Notes: generated from the sequence alone by a model not told the origin. A DNA stretch of 64,000 bases from Ancylostoma caninum (GCA_037903475.1 JBAJFG010000280.1:248001-312000), one strand, 5' to 3'. Shown: positions 15,601 through 27,600, numbered from the stretch's first letter. Translations and numbers: made by a program.

Positions 15601-18600
15601 TCCTCAACGAAAGACTCATCCGATCTTGCCGATCACGGCGATAAAAACGAGTCAAGAGCGACTTCATCGGAGATAAAGGCAGACATATCTGACGAAGGTT
15701 GGTTCCTCTAGAATCATTGTGACAGGAAAGTTCATTTAATTGGAAATAGTATGAGGTGGAGCTTGCGGCGAGGATGTAGGAGGATGCTACTCATCTTACT
15801 GACTTAGTACTAAGATCTTTTTGTAGCTTCCTTGGGAACTACTGACGAAAGGGTCTACGACCCGGGGGTGCTACGGAAGCTGCACTTCCGGTCCAGTTCA
15901 AGCCCTGAAACCGGCTAGTGCAAAAATCCTAGGAACGTTGACTGTGTTCTTCATATTATCCTTACTAATCAATCACTTCATGCTCTCAGATCAGGTGCCT
16001 TTAACTTCTCACAATGAGTAACTTACTAGAAATCTCCATTTATGTGTAGGGGCGTTAAGGCGCCTTGTTACTTTGTCACGCTGGAGAAAGCGTAGTAAAG
16101 AAATGATTTTAGTCTTGCATATTCTCATTTCCGCATATCCAAGCAATGCTGCATTCTCTATGTTGCCGAATGGTTACGGCTAGTTTATTAGATCAGATTC
16201 GGCCCTGTATGTGCTTGATCTGTTCTAACTGCGTCGCGGGTTTTTTTCACATTTCAACATCCGCATCTAAAACGTTGCATTATATCTTTATTATTCACTG
16301 TTAAGCCCCGCATGTTGCGGTTGCCAGTGCAGAATCCGGAAGGAATGAGTGTTCCACAGAGAAAGGATCAAAAGCAGGGAGTGCCAAAGGTGAGTGAGCC
16401 TCGGAAACTTGGAATCTAATGAGTAATATCAGAGAAGTTAGGCGCTTCTAATCTACGGTATCTGGCAGGTACGAAAGCGAAGAAGCGAAAAATTACCAAA
16501 GATGAATGCACTGCAAAGGACATCGATAGGTTGTTTGACGCGGCAGAGGAGAAGGTTGTGGAGGGCTTGAAGGAGGTACCCTTCTTGCACGGTTGAGAGC
16601 AGTCCTCTGTTTTTTTTTTTTTACGGAAATGCCTTTCATTTCAAAGGTAGCAAAGAAAATCCGTGAAGAAGAGGAAGCCGAGACAAGCGCACCAAAAGAG
16701 GTGAAGAAGAATAAGAAGAAAAAGAAATTGAAAGAAGAAGAGCAGAAGAAGGATGAGGCGGTTGACATATCGCTTGATCCTAACCACTTCCTGCAGGTGA
16801 ATGGTGACTAGGTTGTAGAGGTTATGGTTTGACAGTAGTTGTAATTGTTTTCAGGTCGAAACAACCAATTTGTCGAAAGTCTCCTCTGAACTCATAGACA
16901 AGATGGATGAATTTGATGAAGGTAGCTACTTCTTCGTTCATTTATGACCAGCAAAGTTTAAGATATTCTACGAGTTGAAGAGCTGCCAAAATATGGTTAT
17001 AAATGTTGAAGATACAGTTTTTGATGAAGAAACTTCACTTGATTTTTGTATTGAAACTTCTGTAGATGACTGTCATTTTTACGCATTACCTCAAAGTTTT
17101 GTTGGAATTGTAAGTAGATCTGTCTTTGAATTTTACTATTACAACAGATCAAGCAAATGCTGTAGCAGAAGCGTTCAAGGATGATGATGTTATTGGAGAT
17201 TTCGAAGAGGACAAGGAATTTGTGAGTTATAGACATTTTTTTCTTATGCGTGTCCCAACTTTATATTGGTCTGATCTCAAAATGGAGGAAATGAAGAACA
17301 GCGGTACAGCTTCTGAAGATCTGTTCTCGAGAAGCTACCAGATACTTTTGTTAAGCAAACCTTTGCACCAAGTGTATAGCATTTTAGATTGAAGAAGGTG
17401 AGCGGCCAAAAGATGTCGATCTTACCCTGCAAGGCTGGGGATGTTGGGTTGGACCGGGAATGACTGAGCGGAAACGAAGGAAACAGTTCGTTATAAAAGC
17501 AAGGCAGAAGAAACGAAAGGACAAGAATAGACCTGGCGTAATTATCAAAGAAACGCAGGAGACGGTTGGTAATTCAGAACTTTCTGGTCAGGTTTCTTCC
17601 AGAAAAAAAGAAAAAAAAAGTTTCTTCTTGTTTATACATTTCCAAAAAAGTGTGTAAAAACGTGATTGTTCATGTTGTGAAGCGCAGCGTCCACGAGAAC
17701 CTCATTTGTCAGGGGTTTGCGGTATTCTCGGGTTTATACATATGTTTGCCGAGTTTCCACATGGTAAGGAAATTTGTTAAAAGTACCTGACTGAAGTGCA
17801 ATACAACTGACACTTAAGCTATGGACTGAATTGGTGTTGCCGGTCAACTCTAGAAAATTGATTGCATTGCCTTCCTCAGGGAACTGCTTTTTATTGCGCA
17901 ATTTTGATGTTTGCTTTTTTTCTGGCATTTGACTCCATGTACATGCCAGAAGACGAAATAGCTGAAAACCAGGTCATTTAAATTCCAATTGGTTTTAGAG
18001 AGGTTTAGGGGGAGACGAGGCAAAATGTATTATTTAAAATTTAAATCATTTTGAAATTTGAAAATCAAGGATTAATAAAAATAGAGGACTACGTGAACTA
18101 ATTGAAACAATTGAAAGATTGACGAAAATCCTTGATAGTCATAGGAAAAACAAGCTGCAATTCATAACAGCTGACTACAGCGTTCCAAAATCGTAATCTA
18201 AATATCTCGTTCTGTGTGCAATACCCTCAACACCTCAGAAATGAGATCCCTCCAAATTCCGCTTTAACAAGAAGTAAACTTTCTGCAAAAACTAACATCA
18301 CACCGGTATGAAAAGCGCTTTCATTTGTCACATTGCAGAGCATCGCCAAGCTACAACCGAGCAGCCTTCCCTTCCCGTACACAAGTGTTGTGGATTTCGA
18401 AACGATGGTTTCGCAGCCAATCGGGAAAGATTGGAATCCCATCAGTGTTACTCACGATCTCTGCAAGCCGGCTGTAGTTACACAGGTAATTTCGTTGGTG
18501 GACAGTTCATGCATTTTTCCATTCTGAGAATCGACGTTTCTACTGAAATGAAAAGGGGGAAGATGCATTTCATTTGGGTTTGTAGGTGTCATAACATTAC

Positions 18601-18785
18601 TCTAGGTTCACATTTTAAGCGTTCCAATCTTCCATATCATACCAATATTATGTGCATTTTATAGCACTCCTGTGCTGGCTAGTTTTCAAAGGGCCCACTT
18701 ACTTCAAATTTTTCAGGGTGGCCGATCCATACGACCAGTGAAGAAGGCAGAAGTTTTAGCAGGAAAATTGATTTTAGATGATTGA
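12656..18785 (+). CDS. UTP14-like U3 snoRNP / SSU processome protein
   Basis: Nucleolar factor needed for 18S rRNA processing; in yeast Utp14 activates the Dhr1 helicase that frees U3. Exon 1 (12656-12727) encodes MSDDEFDEIKHDKLLASVLD. Later blocks are typical of the family: LKVWDDVVKSNRLADQLSFP with NEET, FEKKMMEMWNGSK, KIKSKGYHRILKRQKRKQ, an acidic/Lys-rich middle, LTLQGWGCWVGPGMTERKRR then KDKNRPGVIIKE, VDFETMVSQPIGKDWNPI, and a last exon 18716-18785 ending GKLILDD. The gene has about 17 short exons and several longer introns (13843-14566, 15716-16305). AATAAA lies at 18871. Some mid-gene exon limits are uncertain, so the exact length was not derived. From memory, the C. elegans orthologue (F27C1.6) is next to atp-3 (F27C1.7), matching the proximity here. 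Confidence 0.9.
13843..14566 (+). other. Long UTP14 intron, no gene seen
   Basis: An intron of roughly 720 bases between the exon ending KIKSKG and the one starting YHRILKRQ. It holds a TGACGTCA palindrome near 14022 and no coding-like frame. No mobile-element ends were recognised. Confidence 0.45.
15716..16305 (+). other. Long UTP14 intron, no gene seen
   Basis: About 590 bases between the exon ending SEIKADISDEG and the one starting PHVAVASAESG. I see no coding frame, RNA gene or terminal inverted repeat. Confidence 0.4.
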
Positions 18786-18990
18786 TGATAGTTCATTATT
18801 GTTTGTTGAATGTGTTACTTGTTGAAACTTAGCTCGTTGCTGTTGTTATACTTTATATGAGAAAATTATAAATAAAACTATACCCATATTTAGTGGAGTT
18901 ACCGAGGGGTTCACAGCCCTGCGATACTGGCGCTTCATCTGCATATCCTATCGTTGTGCTATCAATAGCACTATTTTACAATATACTATG

Positions 18991-19009
18991 TTGTTTTTAG
19001 TAAACAGTC
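18991..19009 (+). promoter_or_regulatory. Probable trans-splice acceptor of rpb-6
   Basis: TTGTTTTTAG ends at 19000, 9 bases before the rpb-6 ATG, and about 125 bases downstream of the AATAAA of the preceding gene. This spacing resembles nematode operon junctions. Confidence 0.55.
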
Positions 19010-19782
19010 ATGGCAGACGACGATGACTATCAGGATATGGATAACGACGATTTTGTTGATGACGACGTCGAAGATGTAGATCTGGAACAGGGCGAGGACG
19101 AACAGGATGACCACCGGATCGATATTATTAGTGTGAGTTTTTTCTCTTGCAGAAATTATTGGTGCTGCTAAAATACCTTTCCGAAAAAAGAAATACAAGG
19201 GAGTCCTCCATTCAGGCTGAAAAAGGAACGGCTTCAACAGATCGTGTCACTACTCCATTCATGACGAAGTATGAACGTGCCAGGGTTCTTGGTACTCGTG
19301 CGCTCCAAATCGCTATGGGAGCACCGGTGATGGTAGAGCTGGAAGGAGGTAGGAGCGTTACAGCCGAACCGTGTCTTGTGAACTATTAGCTATCAGAGCA
19401 TAAAACCAAAGACCACTGGGGACCAGTTCTCGCACGAAGCAGCGGCTAAAAATCATCCGCTGCTTCGTGCGAGAACTGGTCCCCAGTGGTCTTTGGTCTT
19501 AAATAGGCCTCCGAACTCAAAAGAAAGATTGTATATTTTTCTCCTAAAAGTTATTTCTGAAACTGAGCAAGTGGTTCCTGGGAGGGAATTTGATTTGAAT
19601 TGCGCTCTTGGATGATGTACCGTTACTTATGCATATGGTTTGAATTTGAAGAGACGGATCCGCTGGAAATCGCCCGCAAAGAGCTGAAGCACCGCCGCAT
19701 ACCAATCATTGTTCGCCGATATCTGCCCGATGGCTCGTTCGAGGACTGGTCTGTTGACCAGCTCCATGTGACGGACTGGTAA
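19010..19782 (+). CDS. rpb-6: RNA polymerase I/II/III shared subunit RPB6
   Basis: Shared small subunit (RPABC2, omega-like) that holds the RPB1 C-terminal region in all three nuclear RNA polymerases. Three exons join in frame: 19010-19132, 19216-19348 and 19652-19782, giving 128 codons. The acidic N-terminus ([19 protein letters not shown]) is followed by the conserved core [60 protein letters not shown] and the end [17 protein letters not shown]. Length and sequence match metazoan RPB6 (about 127 aa). The second intron ends in an unusual TTTGAAG acceptor and contains a perfect 41-bp hairpin. AATAAA occurs at 19897. The gene is convergent with atp-3. Confidence 0.96.
19405..19497. repeat. 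Perfect 41-bp inverted repeat (hairpin) in rpb-6 intron 2
   Basis: The arms 19405-19445 and 19457-19497 are exact reverse complements over 41 bases, with an 11-base loop (CTAAAAATCAT). Perfect identity implies a recent origin or strong conservation. It could be a small foldback element or a source of a long perfect hairpin RNA; nothing in it codes for protein. Confidence 0.95.
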
Positions 19783-20069
19783 TAATAAGTACCAGTGTTG
19801 TTTGTTACTTGTTATTGCCACTCCCGTTGATCTTCAAGATTTTCTTCGTTATTTTGTGTCCTGTACAACTTTGGACCTTATTCTGCACATGTTATCAATA
19901 AATTTCTTTGGTATTCTCCATCCCTGCTTCTGCCATGTCAGATTCAAAGTTCGCCGTTTATTGGCAAACCCTCCTTTCATCTTGGAATAAAATCTCGCAT
20001 AATACAAGAATTACAATATGTACGTTCATTATCGTTCTACAACTTTATCCATCCTAGACAAATCTACAA
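19783..20069. other. Convergent 3' ends of rpb-6 and atp-3
   Basis: Only 287 bases separate the rpb-6 stop from the atp-3 stop on the opposite strand. AATAAA at 19897 serves rpb-6. The 3' UTRs may overlap. No other feature was seen. Confidence 0.6.
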
Positions 20070-23000
20070 TTAGACAGAAGCAACGAGCGTTTCCTTGAGT
20101 TTCTTGATACGTGAGGCGATCGATAGATCAACGTACTTATCTCCTATCGTTACGACGAGACCACCCATAATCGACGGTTTTACAGTGTATGTGACATTCA
20201 GTTTCTGTCCAGATTTCGCCATCTGTAATTTCATAGCTGCTATTGAGAGATACTGCTAACATGTCAGTAGCATATGAAAATATTGCCCACCTTATGCAGG
20301 GCATCGCTGAGTGCTGATTCGTGGGATTTGCTGAGTGGTTCAGCCGATGTGACCTAAATTTTTAATAGCAAAAAGTAGAAATCAACAGGAAACAGGGGAG
20401 AATTCAAAAGCCATCAAAAAGTAGAAATCAACCAGGTGTAGAAAAAAACTGAAAAGCCAAAGCACCTGAACGAAAAGTTCCCCTCGGTGAGCGCGCATGA
20501 TGTGCTCGTACGACGCAACAACAGCTTCTAGCTTGCTTAGGCGACCGTTCTCAGCAAGCAATCCTGAGTAGACAATATCGTATATGCGCCAAGTTATAAA
20601 GAATTCAGAAGATGTTGTGGGAAAATGTGCACTGAAGAATTACTTTAAAAAAAGATCAATGAGGCATAACAGCATAATAATAATAAATATTTAAGTAAAA
20701 ATAAATATCACCAAAAATTGACGAAACAGCTAATGTGTAGTAACAAATGAAATAGGAGATTAGGTATATACAGGGTGGCTGTTAAGTATGGATCGCTCAA
20801 TTTTCTAACCTCCTGCTCCAGAAACGCGAGATTTCGGGACGGCATATTTACTACCTGTTTCAATAAATCATTAGTCATCAGCAAGCAAGGTGCTGCGAGA
20901 AGTCGTCCACTGCGACCTAAGCGCAGGTCCTTTGTCTCCCGCTGGGCAAGACTTCTGTTGGCCGCGAGAGGTTGACGTCGGTCTTGCTCCACTTTCTCTC
21001 AAATGCTGCGCTGGGGGAGTTCACACTTTTGTGGCTTGTAGCAGACATCTTGTCCTCTAAGAAACTCCAAACAAAGTAGAACAGCGGATTGAGATCGAGG
21101 TGTGGGAGAACCATATATCTTAGCCTCACTAACTGGGAAAATCAGGGTCACAGAAGACGAAAGTGGATTTTCTGGTGCGATCATGGGCCCAATCTTGTTG
21201 CAGGATAAATCACTGTACGAAGCTGTGTCTTCTGATCCATGGAAGAAGTACCTGTTGTAATAGCGCTTGCTTATGAAAACCGGCGTCAGTTTTCGCCAAT
21301 TTCACCATGAACAATAGCGAATTAGACCTTCATGATATAGCTCGTCCCAAATAATGGCAGACTGAAGAAGCAGAGCTCATCCGCTCATCACCCACTTCTT
21401 CATGGTACTACGAAGCAAAATAGTAGTTGTGCTGGCTGAACAGAATTCACGCAGCTCTAAAAGTGGAAGACTTTTTTCGTCTTCAAAAAAGAGATTGAGG
21501 AGGCGGCCACGAAGATTTCCGTTGAAATTTTTCTCTGCTTACTCCAAATGTTCCCTCCTGCCCTAATCTGACAGTGCCCTGTTCCAGATAGTTTAGTAAC
21601 TGCGCAGCCCCAGCTGAAGGTTCGCGACCTTCTGAGCAGTGTTTATAGAGATATTTTGGTTGAAAGCTAGTTAATTCAATCTGATCGAGTTGTCGCTGGC
21701 GATACTCTTCTCCTTGATGCCACGTCAACGCGAGGTACGAATTGATAGAGATCTCCCTGGTTTCTGGAGTGGGATAGAATACCCTCTCTCGCTCTGCTGC
21801 CCAACCACGTTCCCGACTGGTGGTGCGAGAAAACCAGCGCGTTTGACAAATTCAGTAACACAGAGCGCGCAATCGCTCAGGTCGGCGATGGCAGTACGAT
21901 GAAGAAATCTCCCTATAACATCTGAAGAAGCCCAAGGAGGGGGACCAAAATTCTCATGCTATTTATAGAAGCCACTGCCTATAGTACCATTAGCAAACGC
22001 AAGTGACAGCTACTCTCTTGTTTTCTTTTTGGCATCTGGAAAACGCGATCCATACTTAACAGCCACCCTGTAGATGGTGATGAGCTAGTGGGAAAAAGAT
22101 GCACAGGCGATTTTTCCCATTCAGGGATTCGAAATATTCAAAAACGATTCGCCATTCAGTAGTAGGGAATACTCAAAGGCGTGAGACTCAGATCATGCTG
22201 GATGAAGGCAAATAGACGGATTCGCTTCTCAAACATCAGCGAAAATTCTGCTTGTAAGCCAATAGTAAATTCAGAGCAGCAAGTTATACTGAGCACTGTT
22301 AGCATGTGTTCAGCAAATTCAGAAAGTAGCGACGCACAAAGGGAAAATGGAAGCACCATGGCAACACAAAAAACTGTAAGAAGCAATGCTCCAAAGGAAA
22401 AAAGACGGACTCGGAAGGAAAGAAACTGCATTTGAGAATGAGTATTGAATATCTGAACTCGTACGAACTCAAAGTTAGAAAAACGATGAGAAGAAGGCTA
22501 AAGACTAACCGAGGAAATTAGTGGATTCCTTGGCTAAACCAAGCTTTTGGGCGACAGCAAGAATTGCCTGCTTCTTCTTCAAGCCCTTGAGGGTAGGATC
22601 AAGAACGAAATCCTTAATAAGAAATTTCCTTGGTAAGTGTGCAATGCCTCTTAATGCAGAAAGTAGTCTTGCCTTGAACTTCTGGTCTTTCTGGTAAACG
22701 CTCCTGATCTTCTGGAGGTCCTTATCCACTTGGTCGAGGCTCTTCTGCTTGTGAGCGGCAGAGTAAAGAGCAGAAGCATATCGGCCTTCGATGCCATGCA
22801 CCTGATTTTCATTTGTACAGTAGAATCTCAGGGTAGAAGATTGAGAGTTTCGCACGGTAAATGTGAATGAAATTGAACAAGCTTAAAGGGAGATAAAGCA
22901 CTACAACATGCTGAACTCCTTAAATGTCTGGGTTCGACTTGAAGTGTCCTACGGATTTATAAATGTGAACTGTCATCGAAGCGGCTAAATAGTGGCGATA

Positions 23001-23470
23001 AGATATGGCCCAACCAATGCTTCTTAACTTTCGAATACCAGCATTATTTCAGGGGTTGCAGACGCCACTACTGTTCTGCTGCCCAAACAAGCGTTTTGTT
23101 TAATAGTACCCTACCAAAAAACGAGCTACGGCTCAAAACGAATGCGATTTTCGTAATCAGGGTGCCAAATAACCTCCTGTGCAAAGTAGCAAAGTACGGG
23201 CAAAAATTTCCCACGAAAACCGATCCGATGAGAAGAAACGATTTATAATTCTGCAAGTGTCCTCCGAATGCTCCAAAGATTTTCGGAACTTAAATTAGTG
23301 AAAACGCCTTGTACGATCAGATAAATGTAGGATTCTAATTTATAAAATTAAACTATACTTCTTAGTAATTCTGTTCGAAGTGAATTGGAACTTACAGCAA
23401 CGGGAGCCTTTACGAGACCCGAGAACGCGGTGGCGCTCATTGAGAAGGACCTCTTCAGCATCTGCGCCAT
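20070..23470 (-). CDS. atp-3: ATP synthase subunit O (OSCP), mitochondrial
   Basis: Peripheral-stalk subunit that couples F1 to Fo in mitochondrial ATP synthase. Five exons on the minus strand join in frame: 23470-23396, 22801-22510, 20563-20466, 20353-20291 and 20222-20070. The N-terminus MAQMLKRSFSMSATAFSGLV is a mitochondrial presequence; then VHGIEGRYASALYSAAHKQ, FVLDPTLKGLKKKQAILAVA, LLAENGRLSKLEAVVASYEH, IMRAHRGELFVQVTSAEPLS and SIMGGLVVTIGDKYVDLSIA follow the OSCP family closely. As read, the protein is 226 aa, and it contains a 20-residue segment (22672-22613) absent from relatives that reads as an unspliced GC-AG intron. A mariner element sits in the 1.9-kb intron 20564-22509. An acceptor-like TTACAG precedes the ATG by one base. 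Confidence 0.96.
20771..22070 (-). mobile_element. Degenerate Tc1/mariner-type transposon, DD37D-like, in atp-3 intron
   Basis: A 1300-bp element bounded by perfect 26-bp terminal inverted repeats (20771-20796 and 22045-22070, beginning CAGGGTGGCTGTTAAG) and flanked on both sides by TA, the target duplication of this superfamily. On the minus strand the end of a transposase is visible: DLNPLFYFVWSFLEDKMSAT then SHKSVNSPSAAFERKW, matching the PDLNPLDYxVWSxLE motif that carries the last catalytic Asp; here that Asp appears as Phe (LNPLFY). A broken KSTFVFCDPDFP block upstream equals the usual KSPLVFVDPG strand. Several frameshifts and stops exclude a working enzyme. The intact TIRs mean it could still be mobilised in trans. 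Confidence 0.88.
22071..22509. other. Remainder of the large atp-3 intron
   Basis: About 440 bases between the mariner element and the OSCP exon. An open frame on each strand (22156-22431 minus, 22181-22435 plus) has no recognisable domain. I see no repeat ends. Confidence 0.4.
22613..22672 (-). other. Candidate 60-nt in-frame GC-AG intron within an atp-3 exon
   Basis: On the minus strand this block begins GCAAGAC directly after AAG and ends TTTCTTATTAAG before GATTTCGTTC. Removal joins QKFK to DFVLDPTLK, the arrangement in other OSCP proteins. The block is 60 bases with no in-frame stop, so retention would add 20 residues without a frameshift. The flanks fit the GC-AG minor class of splice sites. 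Confidence 0.65.
22802..23395 (-). other. First atp-3 intron with a dispersed repeat fragment
   Basis: A 594-base intron. Around 23138-23190 it has a TTCGTAATCAGGGTGCC block and a CAAATAACC block that recur, diverged, near 27040-27085 (GTAATCAGCAGGTCAAATAA). This suggests a fragment of a dispersed repeat shared with the rps-27 intron. No gene was seen. Confidence 0.45.
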
Positions 23471-24668
23471 CCTGTAACCAAGAAATTTCAGCAAGAAACT
23501 AATCCAAAGAAATAGCTACACAACGGAGAACTCCGCATCCTCCGACATTTCTCAGAAACGACAAAAGCAATCTCATCAGGATATCCAGCGGATATGAACA
23601 TGATTATTCTGTTTCAGCATAAAAGGATACTAAAATTTACGAAAAACAAATGAAGAAATGTCAGCGCTTCGCAAAAAGGAGAGGAATTTGCTCAAAAAGT
23701 TGAATAAATGCCTCCACTAATCTCTAACGTATAATTTGAGACTTTCGTTGGGAATTTGCTGCAGGGATCTTCATTCTTAGATCAGAAATTGATTCTGAAC
23801 TTGTACAAGTCGTCTCCAGCAGCAAAATCTGTGGAAAACATGCGAAATAAATTCTCTGCAGAAAAAAGTCCTCACAGTGTTCTTAGCTACAGTACATTGC
23901 CGGAATCGAAGAGCGGACTTTTGGAAATTAGCCAGGTGGTCCTGCAGCGAGAATTGCGCGTCGACTCTTAATCGCGGCGATACGCAGCCTCCTCCGGAAA
24001 CCGAATTTTACAGCTGAATTTTATTAATAGAAATCCTTTTCGAACTGCTATTGTAAGTATTTTTTGCTATTTCGCGTAATTTTACACCAGTAAGTGGTCT
24101 TGAGTTAGTATTATGGCGATATCTAAGTGCATGCTCAGCTTCTGGAGTCAATACTGCCATTTTTTGAGTTTGATGGTGGTTGTGTGGCGATTTAGATTAG
24201 ACTGCATGCGTAGTTATGCTTAGATCTTTTCCTGAATGAGTGCGGAACACCGCCATGGGCGAAAAGGGCATTGGAGGGAGGGGGCACCTAACAAAACTCG
24301 ACAATTTGACCCGTCCTACACGTTCTGACTTGCTACTTGACACGTCAGAAGTGCTCAGACTAGTTAGTAGACAAGTCTTTCTCCTGACTTGGAGTAGCTA
24401 CGTAAAATGCAAACATGTCGGAACGTGTAGTACAGATTTTGCGATTCTCACGATCTATTTCATGATATTTCTAAAATTTGCGCAATATTGCGCAACATTG
24501 CATCGCTTGAAAAGTGCTTGTTGACTCGGTGTTCTCCTCATTCCTATTCAATTCACCCTTGCTGTAAGGCTAGTGCTTCACATCTCGAGCTATTTTCACA
24601 TTTCAGATATATTTCCATTGAAATAAGTTGCGTTGTTTTCAGCTAAGCCAGCTCGACTAGGACGAATC
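23471..24668. other. Divergent promoter region atp-3/rps-27
   Basis: About 1.2 kb between the starts of atp-3 (minus) and rps-27 (plus). Open frames at 23756-23971 and 24240-24524 lack domains and signal peptides, so I left them uncalled. A TTGTTTTCAG acceptor at 24633-24642 precedes the rps-27 ATG by 26 bases and probably receives the spliced leader. No repeat ends were recognised. Confidence 0.5.
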
Positions 24669-27600
24669 ATGCCTTTGGCTATTGATCTGTTGCACCCTGA
24701 TCCAGAGACTGAGCGCCAGCGCCATAAGCTGAAGCGACTTGTTCAACATCCCAACAGTTACTTTATGGACGTGAAATGTCCGGGATGTTTCAAGGTTGGT
24801 CATCAATTTAGATTTCAATACATCCTTTGACTACGTTTTTCTCTATTAGTTTACTTAGCACATCCAATTATTACTTCAAGTTCTATGTTTCTCACTATTG
24901 CTATCTCCTCTTCTTTCATCAGCGGCACTCAGATTGGCATCTGACGTTGCTCTATTGAAGATTAACACTCACACACCAGTAAAATCCATATTTATATGTG
25001 ATCTTTGTCTGAGGTAGTGGTTTCTGATATTTGTCTTAGATTAATGGCACCTGCAGAATAGGTAAACGTAATCTAACAGCTCCTTTCCAATATCCTGCTA
25101 CTTTTGACAAAAAGACAGTGGGGGGAGGCACCCTATGAAAGGTCATAGGATTCACCTTGTAAGCCTAAGCCAAAGGACTAGCCTATGCTTAAGCATGGGT
25201 TTAAGCTTAAAGGCAGGGGTCCACCTCATTTTCGTAGTTCAGCTAACAGCAGATTCTGCATCTACTCGGCGCGATGGTTCCAACGGTATACATAAATTGT
25301 CTCAGAAGGGTCTATAAACCCGTCTTCCAGGACGGGGTCTGTAACAGTTTGCGAACCCGAGTTGACATGTGAAGCCGTTGATCTTATCGATTGGACACGC
25401 CAAGACTCGTTGAACGACGCGGCAGCCGTGGCAGGCAGCCAGCACAGCTTGGAGCGATCCGCCTCCGGGCTCCAAATTTTATCCAGTTAGAGCCTTTCAA
25501 AAATGGGGATTTCGTAGCTTCTGTGCCTGTTGATGTACATCCCAGGGATCAACATGATGAGAAGGTCTAGGATATGTTGGTAAATCCAACACGCAGAACG
25601 AGGTGGCCCCTCTGCCTTTAAGCCTTAGGCTTAACACGAGTGCCCCCCCCCCAACTCCATCTTCACCCTATATTTTACTTTCTTGAAGAGATTAAGCTTG
25701 TGTGATGAGTTGTAGATAGAAATTTATTGCTACTCAAGAAAGTTGTGAGATAACATTACATCACTATTAGTTGGGGAAGCGTTCAGCGGTCTTTTCGTGT
25801 GCATTTTAGAGGTTTCGAGTCCTGTGATGCACAACATACAATTCGTTGTCCACACGATTTGTTTACATTATCGAATACAGCTGTGGTTTTGCGTGGCAAT
25901 GGAAGCGAGCTAGTTAAGAAAAATTTACCTTCGTTGAAATTATGTTCATCTACGTTGGTGAACACTCTTCTAAGCAAAAGAAATAGTTTCGGAATACAAA
26001 TGCAAAGAATTGCCACAGTTGCGAAACCTGCATCACTGCTTATTGCTTTTCGAATCATTGCTGTGTAACCTCTTGTTTTTGTCGCTGTGTTGTCTGAAGA
26101 AGCAGTAATGCATGCCCTTCTCTCCATCTCTATTCATCTTGTTTCTACCGATGTGAGCTTTTTTTTTTGAGATCTTGGCCAGTAAGTGCATTTAACTTGA
26201 CTACTCTGGCGTTATTCATGGATGCCGGCGGTAAAGTTGACTCGCCAAGAATTCTCTTTTCCCTCCCTGGTTGGCATTGGGTTTCCAAGTTTACACGGCA
26301 ATCACGAATAGTGTCTGTGGTATTCATGATTAACGCCTTCGAAAATATCTTTCTCAAAAATCCTTGCCTCACGCTGAATCGCACATCGGTTTAGCAACGT
26401 GGTAGCACGTATGATAATACATAGGTGATGCGGCGCGGCTCAGGAGATGGGCGGTGAAGCGTGAGGGAAGGGTTTCTGAGAAAGACTGTAGCATTGTAAA
26501 AAATAGCTCGCCCACCTTGTTTAAGTAACCAAGTATGTTCTAGTGATCGAAATTTTGCCGTGTGTTCTGGCTTTGGACGCGGAACTCTTATTCGGTGTTG
26601 AAATTACGCGAAACGCAAGGGGATTCTAAGAACTAGTGTATTTTTTCGCATGTTTGAGGGCATGGGATGACGACCGAGAGCGCCTCCACATGTGGTTTTC
26701 CCATGTCATGGGCCTGTGGCCACACTTTTCCCGCAAGAACTTCGCAGTTAGATGTCGTAAGTGACTGTTATATCCGTTATGACGCAAGTGACAGCTACAT
26801 CCGTTCACTGCCATAACCGAGTTTTGATAGGGTGTAGGAAAATACCAGTTTTGGCAAGAAGCTGTCTTTTGAATAAGAATTAATGCTGATATTTGTGAAT
26901 AGCACGTGAAGATATTTGTGAATAGCACGTGAAATAACATCTCTCGAAGTTTCGTATGATTTGATGAGATACCGTATGCTAATGTTTAATGTTTGCCTAG
27001 CTGAATCTTGCAAAAAATGGCTGTACGGTACAAAATGTGGATGGTATTCGTAATCAGCAGGTCAAATAACCCCATCAGACGAAGTTCTAGCGGAGATTTC
27101 GATTTTTATATTTTGAGACTGCAGAGGTGGAAAAGTGCCCTTTTCCTTGTTTCCGTTTTCTGACTCCGTTCTCAGCACATCTCTTTTCTAAGAAGTGAAG
27201 AATTTTCTTAGCTGCTGCTATGTTCCAGCACATCCCTGTAGTATATGCTTTGTCATGAACAGGGCCAAGCGTGTGTCGATAAATTATCAAGGGGGGTCGT
27301 ACGGGGGGGGGGGGGGGTGGGGAAAAGGGGGGTCGTAAGGGGGGGGGTCGTGGTCGGGAGGGGGTGCCTTAGTGTGGAATAGGAGGTAGAAATTTAAGCT
27401 AAAATTTTCGCACGTCCGTGCTGAAAGTCCTACCCAGTCCTGCAGGCCGGTAAAAAGTCATTTTATGGACCCTACCCAATAGTGCTCTACCCCTAAGTTT
27501 CAGGTCTCCAGCTTCAAGAGGAAAGATTCAGCACGGGAACTACGGAGATGAGGTTTCGTCGATAAAAATGGCCTTTTTTCCATGTTTTTTCGACGGAGTT

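Noticed and set aside
23756..23971. 71-codon plus ORF upstream of rps-27
   Set aside because: No homology, no signal peptide, and it lies in the likely bidirectional promoter region.
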